A DNA stretch of 64,000 bases from Actinomycetospora lemnae (lineage in GTDB: Bacteria; Actinomycetota; Actinomycetes; Mycobacteriales; Pseudonocardiaceae). The stretch is from positions 62,001-126,000 of the forward strand of contig NZ_JAQZAO010000005.1 in the NCBI RefSeq assembly GCF_028737315.1, read 5' to 3'. The position numbers and the translations under genes are program-made. The notes beneath the pieces are model-generated. The model ran no database searches. It was not told the origin of the DNA and saw only the letters and a list, made by a program, of their open reading frames with translations. Shown here piece by piece: positions 17,680 through 25,466 of the stretch (positions are counted from its first letter, which is position 1; each line of letters starts with the position of its first letter).

Positions 17680-18228
17680 TCAGGCGGCAAGAGCGACGAG
17701 TACGGAGGGCGGCCCGCGCCTCTCGGGCAGGCGGGGGCGAAGACGTTGCCTGGGGCGCCGAATTGGTGGCTCGACTCCCGGCCTCACCGCAGCAGACAAA
17801 GGTGGTCGGGCCGTCCGGAGCACGATGCGGACGAGACGGCGGAAGCGGGCGACGACGGCACGTCCGGCCATATCCCCGGCCGCAATCAGCGCCGTGAAGA
17901 CCACGAACAATGCAACGTGGACCGCGACGAGGACGAGACCGGCGAACGTGCTGTGGTGGTCCGTCACGAGATCGTGTGCATGGGTGAGCTCGCCGAGCGC
18001 GTGCATCGCTGGCTGGCCGACGACCATTGCGGCGGCGAGACACAGGATGGAGGTCACGCCGCCCGCGCACACCGCTCGCACGACGGCGGCGGCAACGACC
18101 GCGATGGCGAGGGCCCACACGTGGTCGGCTGCCAGCGTCGAGGTCACGGTGGTGATGGTCGCGAGCGCGACGGTCAACAAGGTCACGGCCGCTACTGCGC
18201 GCCACCGCGAGTTGTGAGGTCGCAACAC
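17680..18228 (-). CDS. Multi-pass membrane protein, paralog of the protein at 8.4-9.0 kb
   Basis: 182 aa from GTG 18228 with GGGG upstream. Four helices: AVAAVTLLTVALATITTVTS, VWALAIAVVAAAVVRAVCAG, a segment around AAAMVVGQPAMHALGELTHA, and GLVLVAVHVALFVVFTALIA. A long Arg/Pro-rich tail follows. The central motif GQPAMHAL matches the plus-strand protein at 8408-8980. Family and function unknown. An inverted repeat at 18240-18269 immediately upstream may control it. Confidence 0.65.
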   Translation of the reverse strand: MLRPHNSRWRAVAAVTLLTVALATITTVTSTLAADHVWALAIAVVAAAVVRAVCAGGVTSILCLAAAMVVGQPAMHALGELTHAHDLVTDHHSTFAGLVLVAVHVALFVVFTALIAAGDMAGRAVVARFRRLVRIVLRTARPPLSAAVRPGVEPPIRRPRQRLRPRLPERRGPPSVLVALAA

Positions 18229-18239
18229 GACGTCACCCC

Positions 18240-18269
18240 TTTGCGGCGCTTCCGCTTACTCTCCGCAAA
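18240..18269 (-). promoter_or_regulatory. Inverted repeat upstream of the membrane-protein gene
   Basis: TTTGCGG (18240-18246) and CCGCAAA (18263-18269) are perfect inverted arms separated by 16 nt, starting 12 nt upstream of the GTG at 18228. The position fits a repressor operator over the promoter; the cognate regulator is not evident. Confidence 0.45.
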
Positions 18270-18422
18270 CTAGCGCCTCGACGTACATCTGGGCCAGACG
18301 CAAGACGGTTCTAGTGGGCGCTCGCAAAGCTCGAGGGTCAGGGACGGCGGTGCACGTCGGAGCAGGCGTGAGTGTCCGCCATGGCTTGGAGCGAGCAACT
18401 CACGTCGACGTCCGGGCTGGTG

Positions 18423-19367
18423 TCACCCCGCGTCGATCGCCAGGTCGCCCGGAGCGAGGTCCGCTCGCAGACGCAGGAATTTGGTGGCATGGCGCCAGCG
18501 GCCCTGCTCGAAAGCGGTGTCCGTCTCGACCTCGACCACCAGCTCTGGGGCAACCTGGGTGTACTCAATCTCGATGCCTGGAGTCTGTCCGAAGCGGCTC
18601 GACGGAAGCCGTGGCGGCCACGGGTGCTCCTGCCGCGGTGGTCGCAAGAGCCGGCGCAGTTCGCCACGCGCGGGCAGGGGCAGTCCGCTCGTACGCCCGA
18701 CCACCCGGAGCCGGTCGCGCTGGTACCGGCCGAGGACCAGCGCCTCGGGGCGCTCGAGAGTGCCGAACACCCCGCCGATGACGGCCTCGGCCGTGCTGCG
18801 AGCGCGCAGCTTCTGCCAACTGCGGGCGCCCGGGCGGTAGCGCTGATCGCGGCGCTTGGCCACGACGCCCTCGATGCCGGGCGGCTGGTCGCGCAGCCAC
18901 GCGCCGGCCGCGTCGGGGTCGGTGGTCACGGGCATCAGGCCCAGCCTGCGCGGCGCCTCGCGCAGGACGTCCTCGAGCACCTGACGGCGCTCGTCGTACT
19001 GCGCCGGACGGAGGTCGCGGCCGTCGTGGTCCAGGACGTCAAAGGCGATCAACGACGCCGGCATCTCGGTGGCGAGCTTCGCCGCACGCGCGGAGCTGGA
19101 GGAGCGGAGACGTTGCTGTAGCGCCGCGAAGTCCACGCCGGCGCCGCGTGCGACCACGAGCTCGCCATCGAGGACCAGCCCGGCCGGCAGGAGCCGGGCC
19201 GCAGCGACCACCTCGGGGAAGTAGCGCCCGAGAGGCTTGACGCGCCGCGAGTCCAGGCGCACGTCGCCGAACTCGCTAATCGAGAGCAGGCAGCGGAAGC
19301 CGTCGAGCTTCGGCTCGTAGGCCCACAGCCCACCGGTCGGCAGGGCATCGACCGATCGCGACAGCAT
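18423..19367 (-). CDS. ligC: ATP-dependent DNA ligase, LigC type
   Basis: 314 aa from ATG 19367, with GAAGG 8 nt upstream. Nucleotidyl-transfer motif I is YEPKLDGFR with the adenylated Lys. Motif III is around LIAFDVLDHDGRD, motif IV is PGIEGVVAKR and motif V WQKLR. The C-terminal OB-fold region ends with QVAPELVVEVETDTAFEQGR. Seals nicks with ATP; LigC enzymes act in non-homologous end joining or backup excision repair in actinobacteria. No Ku gene is beside it. The small divergent gene at 19577 may share its promoter region. Confidence 0.9.
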   Translation of the reverse strand: MLSRSVDALPTGGLWAYEPKLDGFRCLLSISEFGDVRLDSRRVKPLGRYFPEVVAAARLLPAGLVLDGELVVARGAGVDFAALQQRLRSSSSARAAKLATEMPASLIAFDVLDHDGRDLRPAQYDERRQVLEDVLREAPRRLGLMPVTTDPDAAGAWLRDQPPGIEGVVAKRRDQRYRPGARSWQKLRARSTAEAVIGGVFGTLERPEALVLGRYQRDRLRVVGRTSGLPLPARGELRRLLRPPRQEHPWPPRLPSSRFGQTPGIEIEYTQVAPELVVEVETDTAFEQGRWRHATKFLRLRADLAPGDLAIDAG

Positions 19368-19576
19368 TACCGCGACCTTCTCGACCACCTCAAGAGTTTC
19401 ACCGAGGGTCGTCGGGCTGCGCCACTCGTGGCGCCGATTACGCCGACCGAGACGCCGCTGTCGTTTGCCGCACGTCTCCGCGGACGAGCCGATGCGCTCG
19501 TTCGCAGGCGTGCCAGAGTGTCCGTGTCGTGCTTCCCCCACGGCAGACCCTGCACGTCTGCCTCTGGAGGAGAGCC

Positions 19577-19903
19577 ATGATCAGCCGCCGGGACCTGCAG
19601 CGCCGAGCCGAGCGCGAGGTACAGGCCAGCGACATGGAGGCGGCGGCTGAAGTCGTCCGCGTGCGCGGCCCCGGCGGATATGCAGGCCTCGACGAGCCGT
19701 CGGCGGCGGCAGTTTCCGAGCTGCTCGTGGAGATCGCGTCAGGCTGGCGGGAGAAGCCGACTGCGCCCCGAGTCTGGGAGGCAGCCACGCGCGTCGCAGA
19801 TCGAACCCTCGCCGGCGACCACGACCCGGCACCGAAGTTCCCGGGACCTGCCCCCGCGGGCTACACGAACCCCCACCTCAAGAAGGGCTTCCCGGTCGGC
19901 TGA
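19577..19903 (+). CDS. Conserved-looking small hypothetical protein
   Basis: 108 aa from ATG 19577 with a strong GGAGGAG 5 nt upstream. It is highly charged at the N-terminus (MISRRDLQRRAEREVQAS), predicted helical to about residue 60, with a Pro-rich tail ending FPGPAPAGYTNPHLKKGFPVG. No membrane segment, signal peptide or recognised domain. Divergent from the LigC gene, so possibly co-regulated with DNA repair (inference). Confidence 0.6.
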   Translation: MISRRDLQRRAEREVQASDMEAAAEVVRVRGPGGYAGLDEPSAAAVSELLVEIASGWREKPTAPRVWEAATRVADRTLAGDHDPAPKFPGPAPAGYTNPHLKKGFPVG

Positions 19904-19983
19904 GCCGCAGGCATCTCGGCGGCTGCCCACGGTTGCCGAAACTTCGGGGGCGGGCTCAGACAAGCGAAACCGCCGCTCGCGCC

Positions 19984-20221
19984 GACGTTGCGCGCCGAAC
20001 GGGTGCGGACCGCCTGCGCCTGCCTCTGGCGACGCGCCCACTGGCCTCTCCGGGAGCTCCTCAAGGCCGGGCGGCCGGGCGACTTCGGCGCCGAGGTGGA
20101 CGCCGCTGCGCGGCGACGGCGCTGGAGGGCCCCGGGAGCTTGATCGGGCCGTTCCTCCCGGTCAAGGGCGCTACGCGTCGCTGCGCGACCAGCCTCCGGC
20201 TGGCCCTTGACCGCGAGCCTC
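19984..20221. ncRNA. Structured non-coding element, copy A
   Basis: Shares ordered blocks with copy B (24001-24253): GACGTTGC (19984), CTCAAGGCCG (20060), hairpin GCCGC-tgc-GCGGC (20102-20114), GGGCCC (20127), AGCTTGATC (20137), a long-range stem GGTCAAGGGC/GCCCTTGACC (20160-20169 with 20203-20212) and GAGCCTC (20215). The 12-nt, 14-nt and 2-nt spacers after the hairpin, after AGCTTGATC and after the stem are identical in both copies. The stem differs in sequence but stays paired. No open frame explains it. Family and strand are unknown; it could be a repeated RNA or a transposable non-coding element. Confidence 0.65.
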
Positions 20222-20470
20222 ATGGGGCAGGCCGACCCGAGTTCGACAGGCTCGGCGGCGGTAGCCGCCGCTCGGTGATCACTCCGCGAGCCTGGAGCCC
20301 CGACTCCTGCGTCGAGAACGTGACCCGGGCGGTGGTCGGGAGGACGTGGACCGCTGAAGGGATGGCGTGCCCGACACCAAAGTGCGGTGGCGGGAGCACT
20401 CGACCATGAGGCCGCCGGCAGTCCTTCCGCCGCTACTGGACCGGATGACCGAGCGAGGGGAGCGGGCAGG
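20222..20470 (+). other. Non-coding segment before the IS110 transposase, possible bridge-RNA region
   Basis: About 250 nt without a gene. In many IS110-family elements the long non-coding end upstream of the transposase encodes a structured guide (bridge) RNA, so this is the likely place for one. Inverted GC-rich motifs are present (GGCGGCGGTAGCCGCCG near 20253), but the loops and ends of the element could not be identified. Confidence 0.35.
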
Positions 20471-21928
20471 GTGTTGTTTGTCGGTGACGACTGGGCTGAG
20501 GACCACCATGACGTGGAGGTGCAGGACTCCACCGGGCGGCGATTGGCGCGGGCCCGGCTGCCCGAGGGGCTGGCCGGGGTCGCGCGATTGCACGAGCTCA
20601 TCGTCACCGCGCTGCCCGAGCACGACGACGCCGAGAGCGGTGAGCTCGGCGATCCGGGTCGGGTGTGGGTCGGGATCGAGACCGATCGGGGTGCGTGGGT
20701 GCAGGCCCTGGTCGCCGCCGGGTATCGGGTGTTCCCGATCAACCCGCGGCAGGTGGCCCGATACCGGGAGCGGCACGGCAACGCCGGCGGGAAGAGCGAC
20801 GTCGGTGATGCGCATGCGCTGGCGGACATGCTGCGCACCGACGGCCACCAGCTGCGCGCGATCTCCGGGGACAGCCCGCTCGCGGCCGGGGTGAAGGTCA
20901 TGGCTCGGGCGCACCAGACCCTGATCTGGGAACGCGCCCGTCACGCGCTACGGCTACGTGCCGGGCTGCGCGAGTACTTCCCGGCCGCGCTGGAGGCCTT
21001 CGAGGACCTCGCCGCCACCGACGCACTCGAGCTGCTGGGCAAGGCCCCGGACCCGGACAGCGCCGCGCGGCTGACCCACCCCCAGATCGAGGCGGCATTG
21101 CGTCACGCGCACCGCCACGGCGTCAAGGACAAGGCCGTCGCCCTGCAGACGGCGCTGAGGGCGCCGGGCCTCACCCAGCCGGCTGCGGTGGCGGCCGCGT
21201 TTGCCGCGGTCACCCGCGCGCTGGTCGGGGTCATCGCCGCGGTGAACACCCAGATTGCCGCGCTTGAGCGCAGCTTGCGCGAAGCGTTCGACACCCACCC
21301 CGAGGCGGAGATCTACCGCAGCCAACCCGGGCTCGGACCAGTGCTGGCGATGCGGGCGCTGGCCGAGTTCGGCGACGACCCCAAGCGCTACTCGGACGCC
21401 CGCGCCCGCAAGAACTACGCCGCGACCAGCCCGATCACCCGCCAGTCGGGCAAGAAGAAGACCGTGGCGGCCCGGTTCGTGCACAACGACCGGCTCGTCG
21501 ACGCGGTGGCCCGCCAGGCCCAGGGCGCACTGGTTGCCTCGCCCGGCGCGCGGCGCTACTACGACGAGCTCCGCGGCCGCGGCGTCGGCCACTTCGCGGC
21601 CCTACGTCAGCTCGGCAACCGGCTCGTCGGGATCCTGCACGGCTGCCTCAAGGCCGGCGCCCGCTACGACGAACAGCTCGCTTGGGGCCATCGATATCCG
21701 CGGTGGCGGCCTGAAGCGAACGCGCTGCTGAGGCGACCGCGCTCGGTCGGCTCACCGATCCTCGTGCTCGTGCGCCACGTCAGGCGTTCTGTCCGGAGCT
21801 TGTGGGCTATCCATGGACGTGGCGCGAGGAGCGGCCCCGAACTCGCGGGTGGCCGCCCAGCTGGCCAGGAGCGCGAACTTGTCTGCCGACGGGGAGCCTT
21901 CTTCGGCGCTGTAGGTGCACATGGCTAG
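20471..21928 (+). CDS. IS110-family transposase with a frameshifted C-terminus
   Basis: Start GTG 20471. N-terminal DEDD RuvC-like domain (VLFVGDDWAEDHHDVEV, VWVGIETDRG, GGKSDVGDAHALAD) and C-terminal Transposase_20 domain with the serine-containing region around QPGLGPVLAMRALAEFGDD and NYAATSPITRQSGKKK. IS110 enzymes use both in guide-RNA-directed insertion. After DEQLAWGHR (near 21695) the reading leaves the expected ending; the neighbouring frame gives a short SAVAA tail and stops at 21712-21714, so a one-base shift has added about 70 foreign residues that overlap the next gene. The protein may be inactive at its extreme end only; the catalytic regions look intact. Confidence 0.85.
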   Translation: MLFVGDDWAEDHHDVEVQDSTGRRLARARLPEGLAGVARLHELIVTALPEHDDAESGELGDPGRVWVGIETDRGAWVQALVAAGYRVFPINPRQVARYRERHGNAGGKSDVGDAHALADMLRTDGHQLRAISGDSPLAAGVKVMARAHQTLIWERARHALRLRAGLREYFPAALEAFEDLAATDALELLGKAPDPDSAARLTHPQIEAALRHAHRHGVKDKAVALQTALRAPGLTQPAAVAAAFAAVTRALVGVIAAVNTQIAALERSLREAFDTHPEAEIYRSQPGLGPVLAMRALAEFGDDPKRYSDARARKNYAATSPITRQSGKKKTVAARFVHNDRLVDAVARQAQGALVASPGARRYYDELRGRGVGHFAALRQLGNRLVGILHGCLKAGARYDEQLAWGHRYPRWRPEANALLRRPRSVGSPILVLVRHVRRSVRSLWAIHGRGARSGPELAGGRPAGQERELVCRRGAFFGAVGAHG

Positions 21929-22684
21929 CCCGGGCTCGCCGGGGAGTTCGAACATGTCGAAGGTGACCTCGATGTCGCCGACCTGCGGGTGGCGGTAGAC
22001 CTTCTGTCCGGTGCGGTGCTCGTGCACGTCGGCTTGGGCCCAGTCGGCGCGGAACTGTGCGCTGAGGGTGGAGAGCTCGCCGATGAGGGCGGTGAGGTCT
22101 TGGTTGAGCGGGTCGCGTCCGGCGGCGAGGCGCAGCATGCCGGCGTTCATGCTGCGGGCCAGGGGCCAGTCGCCGTAGTAGTCGCGGGCGCGGGGGTCGA
22201 GGAAGATGAAGCGGGCCAGGTTGGGTCGGTCAGCTTCGAAGTGGGGGGCGAACAACGCGCGTCCCATCAGGTTCGAGGCGACGAGGTCCTGCTGGGTGTT
22301 GACCACGACCGCGGGTACCGCGGTGTTGTCCAGGACCCGCTGCACGGAGGCTCGAACTGTCGAGGGGCTGGACGGGCCGCGGCTCTCAGACGCCGGGGTC
22401 GGGGCGGCGGCGCGAGCGAGGTCGAACAGGTGCTCGCGTTCGACGTCGTCGAGTTGCAGCGCGCGGGCGATCGCGTGGAGGACGCTGTCGGAGGCGCCGC
22501 GGAGGTGGCCGCGCTCGAGCTGGATGTAGTAGTCCGGGCTGAGACCGGCGAGCTGGGCGACCTCTTCGCGGCGCAGTCCCGGGACGCGCCGTTCGCCTCC
22601 GTATTCGGGCAGGCCCGCCTGTGCGGGGGTGATGTGCGCGCGGCGCGAGATGAGGAACTCCCGCACCTCGTCCTTCCTGCTCAT
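21752..22684 (-). CDS. MmyB-type helix-turn-helix regulator
   Basis: 310 aa from ATG 22684. An N-terminal XRE HTH (RRVPGLRREEVAQLAGLSPDYYIQLERG) is followed by the MmyB-like ligand-binding domain of PAS-like fold (VPAVVVNTQQDLVASNLMGRALF, NLARFIFLDPRARDYYGDW, HPQVGDIEVTFDMFELPGEPG). In actinobacteria such regulators usually sit beside oxidoreductases and control them; here the gene follows an alcohol dehydrogenase on the same strand. A second regulator of the same family lies at 45 kb. The C-terminal tail overlaps the read-through end of the transposase. Confidence 0.9.
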   Translation of the reverse strand: MSRKDEVREFLISRRAHITPAQAGLPEYGGERRVPGLRREEVAQLAGLSPDYYIQLERGHLRGASDSVLHAIARALQLDDVEREHLFDLARAAAPTPASESRGPSSPSTVRASVQRVLDNTAVPAVVVNTQQDLVASNLMGRALFAPHFEADRPNLARFIFLDPRARDYYGDWPLARSMNAGMLRLAAGRDPLNQDLTALIGELSTLSAQFRADWAQADVHEHRTGQKVYRHPQVGDIEVTFDMFELPGEPGLAMCTYSAEEGSPSADKFALLASWAATREFGAAPRATSMDSPQAPDRTPDVAHEHEDR

Positions 22685-22766
22685 GGTGTCCACCGTAGGT
22701 CGGTGCACGCGGCCCGGTGGCGCTCCGGGACGTGAGGAGGGGCGCCGCCCGGGCCGGTGCGCGTCG

Positions 22767-23789
22767 TCAGAGGGTCAGCAGCACCTTGACCGCGCGTCGC
22801 TCGTCCATGGCCTGGTAGCCCTCGGGGGCCTGGTCGAGGGGCAGGGTCAGGTCGAACACCTTGCCGGGGTCGATCTTCTGGTCCCAGACGAGCTGGATGA
22901 GCTCGGGCAGGAACCGGCGGACCGGGGCGGGGCCGCCGTGGGTGTGGATGCCGGCGAAGAACAGGTCGATGCCGGGGATCGACACGTCGTAGTTGACCCC
23001 GACGAAGCCCATGTGCCCGCCGGGGCGGGTGATGTTGATGGCCTGCATCGTCGACTCCTGGGTGCCGACGGCCTCGATGACGCTGTGCGCCCCGAGACCC
23101 TGGGTCAGGTCCTTGATCCGTGCGACGCCCTCGTCGCCGCGCTCGGCGACGATGTCGGTGGCGCCGTAGAACCGCGCGAGCTCCTGGCGCTCGGGGTGAC
23201 GCGACATGGCGATGATCCGCTGCGCGCCGAGCTGGCGGGCGGCGAGGACGGCCATCAGCCCGACGGCGCCGTCGCCGACGACGGCGACGGTCTTGCCGGG
23301 GCCGGCCTCGGCCGCGACCGCGCCGAACCATCCGGTGCCCAGCACATCGGAGGTGGCCAGCAGCGACGGGACGAGCTCCGAGCTCGGCTGCCCCGGGGTG
23401 GCGACCAGGGTGCCGTCGGCGTGCGGGATGCGGGCCAGCTCGGACTGGGTGCCGATGGTTTGTGCGACGAACTCGCCGTGCACGCACTTGGACTGGTAGC
23501 CGGCGCGGCAGATCTCGCAGGTGTTGTCGGAGATGACGAAGGACCCGACGACGAAGTCGCCGACCTTCACGGTCTTGACCTCGGCGCCGATCTCCTCGAC
23601 GACGCCGACGTACTCGTGCCCCATGACCTGGTGGTCGGCCGGCTCGACGCCCCGGTAGGGCCACAGGTCTGACCCGCAGATGCAGGTCGCGGTGAGCCGG
23701 ATGATCGCGTCGGTCGGCTCGATGATCTTCGGGTCGTCGCGCTCCTCCACGCGCACGTCGCCGGCGGTGTGCATCACAACTCCACGCAC
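22767..23789 (-). CDS. Zinc-dependent alcohol dehydrogenase
   Basis: 340 aa medium-chain dehydrogenase. The catalytic zinc site is CICGSDLWPY with Cys, the GHEYVGVVEEIG motif with His-Glu, and the NAD-binding loop VAVVGDGAVGLMAVLAA. The structural zinc region has only part of the usual four-cysteine set (TCEICRAGYQSKC, three Cys). Most similar in layout to glutathione-independent formaldehyde or threonine dehydrogenase-like enzymes. Upstream of the MmyB regulator on the same strand, 82 nt apart, so probably one regulatory unit. Substrate unknown. Confidence 0.85.
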   Translation of the reverse strand: MRGVVMHTAGDVRVEERDDPKIIEPTDAIIRLTATCICGSDLWPYRGVEPADHQVMGHEYVGVVEEIGAEVKTVKVGDFVVGSFVISDNTCEICRAGYQSKCVHGEFVAQTIGTQSELARIPHADGTLVATPGQPSSELVPSLLATSDVLGTGWFGAVAAEAGPGKTVAVVGDGAVGLMAVLAARQLGAQRIIAMSRHPERQELARFYGATDIVAERGDEGVARIKDLTQGLGAHSVIEAVGTQESTMQAINITRPGGHMGFVGVNYDVSIPGIDLFFAGIHTHGGPAPVRRFLPELIQLVWDQKIDPGKVFDLTLPLDQAPEGYQAMDERRAVKVLLTL

Positions 23790-24000
23790 GAAGAATCGCT
23801 CCCTTGCTCCGCACCGGCCCCACAGGTGCCGGCACTCGCTCCACGGCGAAGGCGCGTGCTCGCGTCCTTCCTCAACTCATGGAACCCGCGGCGAATCGGT
23901 ACTGGCAGGGGCCGCTAGCACCCCCCAAGACACCCGCGTAGTGCCGGTCGAGGCCTCGGACTCACAGCGTCGAGGGCGGGCCCGCCGAGTCCCTCGTCCC

Positions 24001-24253
24001 GACGTTGCCCGGCCGGCCGCCGGGAGGTCGTCGCCAGGCAGCTCAAGGCCGCGCGGCCGAGACCCCGTTCGAGCCGCCTTCGGCGGCGCTGTCCTCACTG
24101 GGCCCGGCAGCTTGATCCGCCCGCCCCTCACCAGCAAGGGCCGCAGAACATCTTCGGGCCGCGCCCTCTCGACGGCCCTGCGGGCCGGCTGCTCCCAAGC
24201 GTCGAACGCGGCCCGAGAGATCTTCTGCTCTTCGACCCTTGCTGATGAGCCTC
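24001..24253. ncRNA. Structured non-coding element, copy B
   Basis: Blocks in the same order as copy A: GACGTTGC (24001), CTCAAGGCCG (24042), hairpin GCCGCC-ttc-GGCGGC (24073-24087), GGGCCC (24100), AGCTTGATC (24109), stem CAGCAAGGG/CCCTTGCTG (24132-24140 with 24236-24244) and GAGCCTC (24247). The stem replaces GTC/GAC of copy A by AGC/GCT, keeping base pairing. Its variable loop is 95 nt against 33 in copy A. It lies in the 700-nt gap between the alcohol dehydrogenase and the sigma factor. It may be an independent RNA or part of the sigma factor leader. Confidence 0.65.
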
Positions 24254-24492
24254 TGCGGGCGGACGCGGCGCCACCCGGGGTGGAGGCACAGAACGCCTCC
24301 ACCGCCAGGGACGCCGGGCCCGCTTCACGCGACTCGGTCTCGGGGTCCATCGGAGTCGGCGACTTGACCGCACGAGGCCCAGGGATGTCTCGACGGCCCG
24401 CTCGGCGCCCTTCGGGCGGTGGAGGCAGCAAGCGCCTCCGCCCACCGCCCCGGGGCCCTCCAGCCCCGACCCGTTCCCGGTCGGAGGCCACC
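24254..24492. other. Hairpin-rich leader before the ECF sigma gene
   Basis: Two similar hairpins stand out: GTGGAGGC-acagaac-GCCTCCAC (near 24280-24302) and GGAGGC-agcaagc-GCCTCC (24421-24439). Both share the GGAGGC/GCCTCC arms. No gene is seen here. The segment could be a continuation of element B or a structured 5' leader of the sigma factor transcript. Confidence 0.45.
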
Positions 24493-25098
24493 ATGACCAC
24501 CCAGCCCACCCAGGACCTGCGCACCGACGCCGAGCTGCTCGCGGGCTACGTTGCCGGAGACAGCAGCGCGCTCGCCGAGTTGGTTCACCGCTACCAGGGG
24601 GTGCTCCTGACCCTCGTTCGTCGCATGTCGTGGTTCGAGCCGGACCCCGAGGCCGTCGTGCAGGAGGTCTGGCTGCGCGTGCTCAGGAGCGCGGCCACGT
24701 ACTCGGGGCAGGCGAAGGTGTCGACCTGGCTACATCGGATCACCGTGAACGAGGCCATCAGCGCCGCTCGACGGCGCCGCGCCGATCACTCGACGCCGAT
24801 CGGGGAGCTGTACCGGGAACACGACCAGTCCGATCGGACCGACCCGGGCGATCCTTCGCAGGCGGTGGACGACCGCGAGCAGGCACTCGCGTTGCTCCCC
24901 GAGCTCTTGGCCCTCCTGACCCGTGACCAGCGCCTGGTACTCGAAGTTCTCCACCTCGACGGATTGACCCAGGAGGAGGCCGCCGAGCTGCTCGGGGTCT
25001 CCGTCGGCACGATCAAGTCACGCGCTCACCGCGCCCGCGTGACAATCCTGGCCCACCTCGCGAAGGAAGATCGCCGAGAGACTTGCGCCAACCTTTGA
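24493..25098 (+). CDS. ECF (extracytoplasmic-function) RNA polymerase sigma factor
   Basis: 201 aa from ATG 24493, with GGAGG 7 nt upstream. Sigma-2 region: DAELLAGYVAGDSSALAELV, then EAVVQEVWLRVLRSAATYSG and STWLHRITVNEAI. Sigma-4 HTH: LTRDQRLVLEVLHLDGLTQE, GVSVGTIKSRAHRARV. It resembles the SigM/SigR-type ECF group. A typical zinc-binding anti-sigma factor is not encoded downstream; the next gene is a small unknown. A very strong hairpin follows the stop codon. Confidence 0.9.
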   Translation: MTTQPTQDLRTDAELLAGYVAGDSSALAELVHRYQGVLLTLVRRMSWFEPDPEAVVQEVWLRVLRSAATYSGQAKVSTWLHRITVNEAISAARRRRADHSTPIGELYREHDQSDRTDPGDPSQAVDDREQALALLPELLALLTRDQRLVLEVLHLDGLTQEEAAELLGVSVGTIKSRAHRARVTILAHLAKEDRRETCANL

Positions 25099-25103
25099 CG
25101 GAG

Positions 25104-25146
25104 GCTCGCCGTTCCCACCTGCTCCGCGATAGTGGGAACGGCGAGC
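25104..25146 (+). terminator. Perfect 15-bp hairpin after the sigma factor gene
   Basis: GCTCGCCGTTCCCAC (25104-25118) pairs perfectly with GTGGGAACGGCGAGC (25132-25146) over a 13-nt loop, 6 nt after the sigma stop. No U-tract. Likely a terminator or attenuator separating the sigma gene from the small gene at 25169. Confidence 0.75.
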
Positions 25147-25168
25147 TCGCAGGCTGCGTCAGACCAAC

Positions 25169-25444
25169 ATGGCAACCCACAACACCAGCTCCCGGCCGCT
25201 TGACGACCTCGAGGTCGACACCACCGCCACCCCTCGAGATGCGGTCGCCCAACTGTTCGCCGCCGCTCTCGACGGCGATCGACGCGCCGAGGCCACACTG
25301 CACCTGCTTGGCGGATTCGACGAGACGGCTCAACGCGCGTCGGCTGCCCTCCTCGACTCCGGCAGCGACCCGAGACATGGCACCGTCGATGTTCTCGCGA
25401 GCATCGACCGCACCCTCGCCGCGCTTCGCGATGAGCGCCGCTGA
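25169..25444 (+). CDS. Small hypothetical protein after the sigma factor
   Basis: 91 aa from ATG 25169. Predicted mostly helical (AVAQLFAAALDGDRRAEATL, DVLASIDRTLAALRDER). No Cys/His pair, membrane helix or signal peptide, so it is not a standard zinc anti-sigma factor. It starts 23 nt past the strong hairpin. Function unknown; partnership with the sigma factor is possible only from position. Confidence 0.5.
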   Translation: MATHNTSSRPLDDLEVDTTATPRDAVAQLFAAALDGDRRAEATLHLLGGFDETAQRASAALLDSGSDPRHGTVDVLASIDRTLAALRDERR

Positions 25445-25466
25445 GGCCGGTGGCCGCGACGCGCTG

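Noticed and set aside
25169-25444. Anti-sigma factor for the ECF sigma gene
   Set aside because: No zinc-finger HxxxCxxC or membrane helix is present in the 91-aa protein, so I did not name it as one.
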